Assembly (NCBI GenBank): GCA_902775605.1
Contig: CACYNE010000001.1
Coordinates: 62,001 to 126,000, forward strand
DNA from: an uncultured Prevotellaceae bacterium
GTDB lineage: Bacteria > Bacteroidota > Bacteroidia > Bacteroidales > Bacteroidaceae
Direction: 5' to 3'
Length of the DNA stretch: 64,000 nucleotides
The position numbers were made by a program, and so were the translations under genes. The first letter of the stretch is position 1. The number at the start of each line of letters is the position of its first letter. Below the pieces are notes generated by a model. The model did not search any database. It worked only from the letters and a program-made list of their open reading frames with translations, and was not told the origin of the DNA. Below are positions 58,777 to 64,000 of this stretch, in pieces.

Positions 58777-59556
58777 TCAGAAGAAAATCAGGGGCAACGA
58801 ATTCTTACGCTTCTGCGCCATCTCACTCTTCATCCGTTCTATAGCCGTTTTAAAGAAGAATGCCACCAAATGCTCATCCGTTCCCTCTGTGCGTATCTGT
58901 TTCAAGGCCGAGATATAAGCGGCGCGGTCTTCCAACTTAACTATCAGCAAGGGATGCCCCGCACGTAACAGGATGAAGTTAGAGAGCAGACGCCCCGTTC
59001 TCCCGTTGCCATCGTGGAAGGGGTGCAGATACTCAAAATAGCCGTGCCACTTCGCTGCCACCACCATCGGATGCTGTCCCTCTGCCATTGCTCTTTGCGT
59101 CGATGTCATGAGTCTGGGAACACGCACTATGAGCGTCTCATGGTCACCAAACACCGTATCGCCAGCAGCCATATCCTCGGTAGTATATTCTCCTGCCACA
59201 GCACCTGGAGCCCTATAGGCCAGTGTATGTTCCGTAACCAATCGGTTCACTTCCTTCAGCAGAGCCTCGTCAAAAAACTGATCAAGATGACCCGCCATAT
59301 AGTCGAACGCACGAAAATGATCGGCCATTTCCGTACACTCCAACAGCGAGCGTCCCACAGGAATCATTGCCATTCCCTGCTCACGCAGAATCCTCGTGTC
59401 ATCCACCGTAAACGAGTTTCCCTCAATGGCACAGGAATGTGCAGAGAACAGAATCTCATTATATTCCATCCACTGCTTGCGCCCCATCCTATCAGCCACC
59501 TTCTGCTGATAATCTTTTCTGACGCGCTCGTATTCCTCAATTTCCTTTTCAAACAT
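58777..59556 (-). CDS. Fic family protein with an N-terminal inhibitory motif
   Basis: The 259-residue Fic-domain enzyme usually transfers AMP to target hydroxyls. The core is H-P-F-H-D-G-N-G-R-T-G-R. A S-x-x-x-E-G motif (S-C-A-I-E-G-N-S-F) near residue 40 matches the inhibitory helix of class II Fic proteins. No antitoxin is adjacent, in keeping with self-inhibition. The start at 59556 (M-F-E-K-E-I-E-E-Y) is preferred; the ATG 12 codons upstream is followed by atypical residues. The C-terminus is Lys/Arg-rich. Confidence 0.92.
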   Translation of the reverse strand: MFEKEIEEYERVRKDYQQKVADRMGRKQWMEYNEILFSAHSCAIEGNSFTVDDTRILREQGMAMIPVGRSLLECTEMADHFRAFDYMAGHLDQFFDEALLKEVNRLVTEHTLAYRAPGAVAGEYTTEDMAAGDTVFGDHETLIVRVPRLMTSTQRAMAEGQHPMVVAAKWHGYFEYLHPFHDGNGRTGRLLSNFILLRAGHPLLIVKLEDRAAYISALKQIRTEGTDEHLVAFFFKTAIERMKSEMAQKRKNSLPLIFF

Positions 59557-59642
59557 CGCTGCAAATTTAAATAGATTTTTTGAACTTCCCAAATTATTCC
59601 CAAGAAAAACATATAGTTCGTGACACGTAATCTTCCAAAAAT

Positions 59643-59673
59643 TTTGTTATCACACAATAATTGCATACATTTG
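59643..59673 (+). promoter_or_regulatory. Promoter of the HExxH membrane protein gene
   Basis: TTTG at 59643-59646 and TACATTTG at 59666-59673, spaced 19 nt. The ATG at 59695 is 21 nt downstream. Confidence 0.6.
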
Positions 59674-59694
59674 CAGCCGATTAACATAGTTGAG

Positions 59695-60027
59695 ATGAGC
59701 AAGACGAAGACCAGACGCGTACATATTTTCAAACGCCTACCCCTGCAGAAGGATTATTATGCCATCTGCCTGTTTGGCTTTATCCTTTCCGTGAGGCCCT
59801 TGGACAAGATAGAGGTCAACCACGAATCGATTCATGCAGCCCAGCAGAAAGAGCTTCTTTACATCCCCTTCTTCATCTGGTATGGCATAGAATGGCTCAT
59901 TCTTTACATCAAATACAGGGACGCCACGAAGGCCTATTTCCACATCCGTTTCGAGGAAGAGGCGTATGCGCATCAGTCTGACCTACACTACCTCGAAAAC
60001 AGAAAGCATTATCACTATCGAAGCTAA
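59695..60027 (+). CDS. Small membrane protein with HExxH and downstream Glu (minimal metalloprotease-like)
   Basis: The 110-residue protein has hydrophobic segments near residues 22-34 (Y-Y-A-I-C-L-F-G-F-I-L-S-V) and 56-72 (I-P-F-F-I-W-Y-G-I-E-W-L-I-L-Y-I). Between them is N-H-E-S-I-H-A-A-Q-Q, a zinc-type HExxH, and 30-40 residues later R-F-E-E-E-A-Y-A-H-Q could supply the third ligand, as in gluzincins. The whole is far shorter than usual proteases, so catalysis is unproven. The start at 59695 follows the promoter box. Confidence 0.65.
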   Translation: MSKTKTRRVHIFKRLPLQKDYYAICLFGFILSVRPLDKIEVNHESIHAAQQKELLYIPFFIWYGIEWLILYIKYRDATKAYFHIRFEEEAYAHQSDLHYLENRKHYHYRS

Positions 60028-60076
60028 GAAGATTATCTTTTTCAGGTAAAGAATATAAAGAAAAAATCAGATTGGC

Positions 60077-60216
60077 GTTACAGCGTTACAGTGTTACAGT
60101 TCCCAAATCAATCGTGGAAAGTTTAAAAATTAACTCTATATTTATATATAAATATAGAAGTTTTTATGAGGAAATGGAAAGCCCTTTCGAGAACTGTAAC
60201 ACTGTAACACTGAAAC
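60077..60216. repeat. Inverted 8-nt arrays around a 22-nt palindrome
   Basis: Three GTTACAGY units (60077-60100) face three ACTGTAAC-type units (60193-60216). Between them, positions 60136-60157 form a perfect 22-nt AT-only-core palindrome. The arms can pair to a long hairpin. Confidence 0.75.
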
Positions 60217-60370
60217 AGCGAATGCAGAGCTAAGCTTAAGCTATGCTGAGCGCAAACAGTGTCGACATAGTCAACAGTGTAACAGATTGCCGTCAACATT
60301 TTCAGTACAAAATTTATTTTTGAAAAAAAATTTTTTGTGGCAGTATTCGTGAACCGCAATGCCATTGTCG

Positions 60371-60378
60371 TACCTTTG
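60371..60378 (+). promoter_or_regulatory. -7 box of the HU-like gene
   Basis: TACCTTTG lies 161 nt before the ATG, leaving an unusually long leader. The -33 element is weak. Confidence 0.5.
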
Positions 60379-60455
60379 CAGTGTCAATTTGAGAGACGAA
60401 ATTCGCGCTCCCACGAGAAAAAATTTACGGGCCCACGGGGGAGTGAGACACGAGA

Positions 60456-60525
60456 GAAGTAAGATGGAAGAGGTAAGATGTATGACGTCGCACGAACCTT
60501 GAACCATTAAACGTTGAACATTTTA
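60456..60525. repeat. Heptanucleotide array in the HU-like leader
   Basis: Ten 7-mers in two types: GANGTAA-like (60456-60490) and NNTTGAAC-like (60491-60525). They make up most of the last 85 nt before the ATG. Confidence 0.6.
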
Positions 60526-60539
60526 AAATTTATTCGATT

Positions 60540-61088
60540 ATGGCACTGAAAGTAAAAGCAAAGGAACAGTATCAGAACATTGGTAAGTATGCGGGCAAGT
60601 ACCGCTATGTGATGATGCCCGAGCTCTACACGGCACTCTCACAGGACAAGGTCATCAAGGAGGCAGCCCTCCGCAGCGGTGTGAGTCGCGGTGTGATGCA
60701 GGCCTGCTGGGACGCCGCCGGCGAAGTCATCAAGGCGTGGGCCACGGAAGGCCACTCGGTAGCACTGCCCGGTCTTGGCACCATGCGCTTCGGCCTCCGC
60801 GCCAAGTCGGTCGAGAACGTGAACGACGTCAAGGCGGGCCTCATCTCCAGCCGCCGCATCATCTTCACCCCCAACACGGAACTGAAGGAGGAGCTCTCGA
60901 AAACCGCCGTCCAGATCACCTGCTACGACAAGGATGGCAAGGAAATCAAGCGCGTCACCTCGGCTGACGATGGAAGCGTGGAGGACGAGCAGGAGAACAC
61001 TGGCGGCAACCAGGGCCCCACCCCCAGCCCTTCCGAGGGAGGCGGCAACCAAGGAGGCGGTAACGACACCGAGGATCCTGAGAACTAA
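60540..61088 (+). CDS. HU-related DNA-binding protein with a Gly/Pro-rich tail
   Basis: The 182-residue protein carries an HU/IHF-like fold in residues ~1-125 (V-S-R-G-V-M-Q-A-C-W-D-A-A, L-P-G-L-G-T-M-R-F-G). This is the Bacteroidota HU-related group, longer than true HU. After about residue 140 comes a disordered acidic Gly/Asn/Pro tail. Such proteins bind DNA non-specifically and are often abundant. The gene has a long leader and its own promoter. Confidence 0.85.
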   Translation: MALKVKAKEQYQNIGKYAGKYRYVMMPELYTALSQDKVIKEAALRSGVSRGVMQACWDAAGEVIKAWATEGHSVALPGLGTMRFGLRAKSVENVNDVKAGLISSRRIIFTPNTELKEELSKTAVQITCYDKDGKEIKRVTSADDGSVEDEQENTGGNQGPTPSPSEGGGNQGGGNDTEDPEN

Positions 61089-61131
61089 GTGAAACCTGGG
61101 CACCACCAGTTGCATTGGAGTGTAGAAAAAA

Positions 61132-61173
61132 GTGGAAGGTGGAAGGTGGAAAGAGGAAGGAGGAAGGAGGAAT
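61132..61173. repeat. Heptanucleotide array after the HU-like gene
   Basis: Six 7-mers (GTGGAAG, GTGGAAG, GTGGAAA, GAGGAAG, GAGGAAG, GAGGAAT) over 42 nt. Confidence 0.8.
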
Positions 61174-61175
61174 GT

Positions 61176-61211
61176 AAAAAGACCGACATCTCATTGCGAG
61201 GTGTCGGTCTT
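61176..61211 (-). terminator. Terminator of the carboxylesterase gene
   Basis: A 10-bp stem AAGACCGACA/TGTCGGTCTT (61179-61188 with 61202-61211) is followed by U5 on the minus strand. It lies 29 nt past the stop. Confidence 0.8.
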
Positions 61212-61239
61212 ACATGTTTATACTAATGAACTGAGGGGA

Positions 61240-62835
61240 TTAGCGGCGGGGAGCACCAGGGGCACCGGGAGCACCGGCACCGGGACGACCGGAACCACCA
61301 CCGAAGCCTCCGAAGCCGAAGCCACCCTGACCCTGAGGAGCAATCTCGGGCTCGCCATAGACAGAAGCCTCAGCATCCTTGTCGTTGAGCTTGAACACCA
61401 TGAACTTGGGGTTCTGGGCTGTGCAGGGCTTCCAATTGCCACCCTTGGGGCCGTTGGGGTCGCTGTACTTCACGAAGTTGGTCCATGCGGTGAGCATCTT
61501 CTCAGAGAGGTCCCAGTCGCCCTTTGTCCAAGGACGCCAGCAGTGCTTCAGGCTCTTGAAGACAAACCAGAGGTCGGAGGAGTGGAAAGCACCCTTGAGA
61601 CGCTGTGTGACCTCGGGATGTGAGCCATCGTCGGGCAGAGGACGGGCAAACTCGTAAGCCCAGGCCTTGCCGCCCTTCTCGGCGCGCACCTTACAGAACT
61701 CGGCGATGTTGGGCGCCATGTTGCCCATATCGTTGAGGGTGAAGCCAATCATATAGGGCACGTCGGCCAGGGTGCCTTCACGCGTAGCATCATCGAAACT
61801 CTTCACGCTGACATAGCCATCGATCATTGGCATATAACCCATACCCATGCGCATCATGCCACCAAAGCCGCCCTGCTGTTGCTGAGGACTGTTGGCCTGC
61901 TGATACTGCTGATAGATGGTGGGCAGGGCGAAGACGGTCTCGGTAGAGGCCTGACGCATCTTCTGAAGGTCGGTCATGCCAGCCCAGTCGAACATTTTCT
62001 TGGCGTTGTTGGCTGCGTCCTCGATGGAACCACCGCTATAGCGACCGCCCATCATGCCACCACCGTTGGGGTTGGGGATGCTAAGACCCTGGGCACTCAT
62101 GATGACGGCCTTGTGGAACAGACCGCGAGCCAGGGGCGATTCGCACAGGGTGCGCACGCTGCCACCACCGGCGCTCTGACCGAAGATGGTGACGTTGTTG
62201 GGGTCGCCACCAAACTGGGCGATGTTCTTCTTAATCCACTTCAGGGCCTCAATCTGGTCGAGGATGCCGTAGTTGCCTGACACCTTATTAGGACTCTCTT
62301 CAGCCAAAGCGGGATGACAGAGGAAGCCGAAGATGCCAAGACGATAGTTGATGGAGACGAGCACCACGTCCTTGGCACCCCACTCCTGTCCGTCGAACTC
62401 GGGCTCTGAGCCGAAGCCCTCACGATAGCCACCACCGTGAATCCACAAAGCTACAGGCAACTTCTTGTTAACCTGCCCTGGCGCCTTGGTCCATACATTG
62501 AGATAGAGGCAGTCCTCACTGAAGGCAGCCTCCTTGCCATAGCCCCACTCGGTGTAATAGCCACCAGTGTATTGGATGGCCTGATAGCTGGGACGTCCGA
62601 AGGTGTCGCAAATCTTCACACCCTTCCAGGGGAGTACGGGCTGCGGAGCCTTCCAACGGTTCTCACGGATGGGAGGTGCAGCATAAGGAATGCCACGATA
62701 GACAAACACGTCGGGGTGGTCGTCGGCCAAGACTCCTTGCACCTGACCACCCTCAATCTTCAACACTGGGTTCTCTGCAGCCTGCGCAGACACTGCTACC
62801 ATGAGCAGAAGAGGCAAAAATACTTTTTTAATCAT
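61240..62835 (-). CDS. Type B carboxylesterase
   Basis: The 531-residue secreted alpha/beta-hydrolase has a signal peptide (M-I-K-K-V-F-L-P-L-L-L-M-V-A). The nucleophile Ser is in F-G-Q-S-A-G-G, the oxyanion motif is H-G-G-G-Y and E-D-C-L-Y-L-N-V-W is typical of the family. The C-terminus is a Gly/Pro/Ala-rich tail. Gln/Gly/Met-rich low-complexity runs near residues 312-330 are unusual. A polysaccharide deacylation or xenobiotic ester role is possible. The substrate is unknown. Confidence 0.9.
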   Translation of the reverse strand: MIKKVFLPLLLMVAVSAQAAENPVLKIEGGQVQGVLADDHPDVFVYRGIPYAAPPIRENRWKAPQPVLPWKGVKICDTFGRPSYQAIQYTGGYYTEWGYGKEAAFSEDCLYLNVWTKAPGQVNKKLPVALWIHGGGYREGFGSEPEFDGQEWGAKDVVLVSINYRLGIFGFLCHPALAEESPNKVSGNYGILDQIEALKWIKKNIAQFGGDPNNVTIFGQSAGGGSVRTLCESPLARGLFHKAVIMSAQGLSIPNPNGGGMMGGRYSGGSIEDAANNAKKMFDWAGMTDLQKMRQASTETVFALPTIYQQYQQANSPQQQQGGFGGMMRMGMGYMPMIDGYVSVKSFDDATREGTLADVPYMIGFTLNDMGNMAPNIAEFCKVRAEKGGKAWAYEFARPLPDDGSHPEVTQRLKGAFHSSDLWFVFKSLKHCWRPWTKGDWDLSEKMLTAWTNFVKYSDPNGPKGGNWKPCTAQNPKFMVFKLNDKDAEASVYGEPEIAPQGQGGFGFGGFGGGSGRPGAGAPGAPGAPRR

Positions 62836-62920
62836 AAGTTTGTAATAATGTGTATAGTTAAGGGTCCTTATATCCGTTATTGTTTATGATGCTTTTATCC
62901 CCCCGTTTGTTCTTCGGCTG

Positions 62921-62951
62921 CAAAGATAAAAAGAATCTGTGAAACTGCCAA
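62921..62951 (-). promoter_or_regulatory. Promoter of the carboxylesterase gene
   Basis: TATCTTTG at 62921-62928 and TTG at 62949-62951 on the minus strand, spaced 20 nt. The leader is about 80 nt. Confidence 0.6.
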
Positions 62952-62961
62952 GCGATAGGAC

Positions 62962-62998
62962 AAAAAAATAAGTGCGGTTCCGGACGGAATCGCACTTA
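62962..62998 (-). terminator. Terminator of the candidate small RNA
   Basis: A stem TAAGTGCG/CGCACTTA with an inner TTCC/GGAA stem and seven U on the minus strand. No gene upstream of it on that strand otherwise needs a terminator. Confidence 0.7.
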
Positions 62999-63056
62999 CG
63001 TGGTGTTTTTGTAAACTAGTATATTATTTAAGGTAGTATATTAGGCTGGACTTCTA
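62962..63056 (-). ncRNA. Candidate ~95-nt small RNA
   Basis: On the minus strand a perfect promoter (TTTG at 63090-63093, 20 nt, TATCTTTG at 63062-63069) is followed by about 60 nt of unstructured sequence and then a hairpin (62969-62998; 8-bp outer stem and a 4-bp inner stem with a tetraloop) and U7. No ATG is present in the transcript. Its end is before the esterase -7 box, so it is a self-contained transcription unit. It matches no family I can name. Confidence 0.5.
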
Positions 63057-63061
63057 TGTCG

Positions 63062-63093
63062 CAAAGATAGGTTATTTTTTAATAAGTGCCAAA
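63062..63093 (-). promoter_or_regulatory. Promoter of the candidate small RNA
   Basis: TATCTTTG and TTTG on the minus strand with a 20-nt spacer, an exact match to the consensus. Confidence 0.65.
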
Positions 63094-63193
63094 CTTTTTT
63101 CGACATTTTTTTAGTTTTAACAGTAAAAAAATTGCTGTTTACGAACACAACATTTTTTAAACAGCAAAGAAGGCGTTTTTATGATGATTTTTA

Positions 63194-63225
63194 TTTGCGG
63201 GGAAATGAAATAATTTGTAACTTTG
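63194..63225 (+). promoter_or_regulatory. Promoter of the C10 protease gene
   Basis: TTTG at 63194-63197 and TAACTTTG at 63218-63225 with a 20-nt spacer. The ATG is at 63258. Confidence 0.75.
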
Positions 63226-63257
63226 CAACGAAAATACTAACTAAAACGAATTGAAGA

Positions 63258-64000
63258 ATGAGAAAAACGTACTTTCACGTTAAAGTGATGCTCTCAGCGC
63301 TGCTCTTGTGCATGGCGATGATGCAGGCTTCGGCCGACCCTATCACCCGCGAACAGGCCAAGCAACGCGTGATGGCTTTCCAGAAGAAACAAGGTGACAC
63401 ACACGAGATCAAGGCTGTGGTCAGCGAAAAGCGTTTGGCGCCACGAAAGGGGGCTGCGGCACAGACTGCTACCGAGCCTTACTACGTGTTTGACCGTGGC
63501 AACAACGAGGGATTCGTCATCGCATCGGGCGACGACAAGACCATCGACGTGCTGGGCTATACCACCGAAGGCACCTTCGACTATGAGCAACTGCCTCCAC
63601 AGCTGCAGGCCATGCTGGAGGGCTATGCCCGACAGATCAAGGCCATCCAGGCAGGTGCTCCCGTACTGAAACTGCCTGCCAACCACCCCAAGGTGGAGCA
63701 GTTTATGTTCTGCAAATGGAGTCAGGGCTCACCCTACAACAACCTCTGTCCGCTGGACGGCGGCTCACGCTCAGTGACGGGCTGCGTGGCCACTGCTATG
63801 GCGCAGATTCTATATTACAACCGCGAGAAATCGGTGACGGAGACGATGGCCGACATTCCCGGCTTCTCTACCTACACCAAGGGAATAGCGGTGCCTGGCA
63901 TCGCTGCCGGCGCACCCATCGACTGGGATAACATGAAGGACACCTACAACTCGGCATCGGAACTGCAGAAGCAGGCGGTGGCCCAGCTGATGCTGTACTG
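63258..64000 (+). CDS. C10 family (streptopain-like) cysteine protease, 3' partial
   Basis: The frame from ATG at 63258 is open to the window edge (247 codons). A signal peptide (M-L-S-A-L-L-L-C-M-A-M-M) is followed by a Spi-type propeptide (I-T-R-E-Q-A-K-Q-R-V, Y-V-F-D-R-G-N-N-E-G-F-V-I-A-S-G-D-D) and the start of the catalytic domain: K-W-S-Q-G-S-P-Y-N-N-L-C-P and the nucleophile in S-V-T-G-C-V-A-T-A-M-A-Q. The His and C-terminal part are beyond the window. Such proteases are often T9SS cargo in this group. Confidence 0.92.
   Translation, partial: MRKTYFHVKVMLSALLLCMAMMQASADPITREQAKQRVMAFQKKQGDTHEIKAVVSEKRLAPRKGAAAQTATEPYYVFDRGNNEGFVIASGDDKTIDVLGYTTEGTFDYEQLPPQLQAMLEGYARQIKAIQAGAPVLKLPANHPKVEQFMFCKWSQGSPYNNLCPLDGGSRSVTGCVATAMAQILYYNREKSVTETMADIPGFSTYTKGIAVPGIAAGAPIDWDNMKDTYNSASELQKQAVAQLMLY

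Larger units (their letters stand above)
60028..60539. other. 512-nt gene-free region rich in repeats, leading to the HU-like gene
   Basis: No ORF or RNA gene is seen. It holds two inverted 8-nt arrays around a 22-nt palindrome (60077-60216), an AT-rich stretch (60290-60335), a promoter -7 box (60371-60378) and a long leader whose last part is a run of heptamers (60456-60525). Confidence 0.7.
62836..63257. other. 422-nt divergent intergenic region with a candidate small RNA
   Basis: It contains the esterase promoter (62921-62951, minus), a promoter-terminator unit (62962-63093, minus) and the C10 protease promoter (63194-63225, plus). No ORF of note is seen. Confidence 0.7.

Noticed and set aside
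58462..58968. 168-codon plus-strand ORF between the ADP-ribosylglycohydrolase and Fic genes
   Set aside because: It overlaps a promoter, a terminator and the end of fic and has no recognisable domain.

Overview
The window is chromosomal DNA of a Bacteroidota bacterium, most likely Prevotella or a close relative. The evidence is the recurring TAnnTTTG (-7) plus TTTG (-33) promoters, the DUF4492-cydAB cluster, the porQ-cmk pair, type IX secretion (T9SS) genes, a TonB/ExbBD locus, a C10 protease and the weak use of Shine-Dalgarno sites. No phage, plasmid, IS element, rRNA operon or CRISPR array was recognised.

Layout. 1-13689: the 3' part of a giant gene (at least 4,562 codons) made of 83 VYGGG-type units arranged in two ~6.8 kb super-repeats. 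13.8-17.0 kb: DUF4492 protein and cytochrome bd oxidase. 17.0-24.1 kb: a TPR sensor kinase, topoisomerase III, a PP2C-like protein and a PorE-like T9SS lipoprotein. 24.1-25.6 kb: an ECF sigma factor between two membrane-protein genes. 25.7-32.2 kb: an rRNA m5C methyltransferase, then a GH28-GH43 fusion and a GH3 enzyme. 32.3-34.1 kb: thyA-folA and an Lrp/AsnC regulator. 34.2-39.0 kb: two ExbD, an untracked 33-residue membrane protein, ExbB, tRNA-Ser(GGA), TatD, a polyprenyl synthase and TonB. 39.2-42.1 kb: porQ-cmk and a LysM-like protein. 42.1-52.9 kb: a five-gene operon (alpha-2-macroglobulin-like, DUF1573, MeaB, IspH, subtilase with a T9SS sorting domain). 53.2-64.0 kb: clpB, an FtsZ pair, an ADP-ribosylglycohydrolase, Fic, a small HExxH membrane protein, an HU-related protein, a type B carboxylesterase and a truncated C10 protease.

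How the genes fit together. PorE and PorQ belong to the secretion machine that would export the subtilase. TonB-ExbB-ExbD energises outer-membrane uptake, and the GH3 and GH28-GH43 enzymes would act on plant cell-wall sugars. The rest is mostly housekeeping: cytochrome bd, dTMP and folate synthesis, isoprenoids, protein disaggregation and RNA modification.

The most unusual signals are these. (1) Short arrays of 7-nt tandem repeats sit in spacers and, in frame, inside six conserved genes (cydB, rsmF-like, tatD, ispH, the alpha-2-macroglobulin-like gene and clpB). (2) The giant protein has an ordered super-repeat structure with a five-unit indel between copies. (3) A compact promoter-to-terminator unit at 62962-63093 looks like a ~95-nt small RNA. 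(4) A 33-codon gene lies between exbB and exbD. (5) ftsZ lies outside any dcw cluster and has a changed T7 loop.
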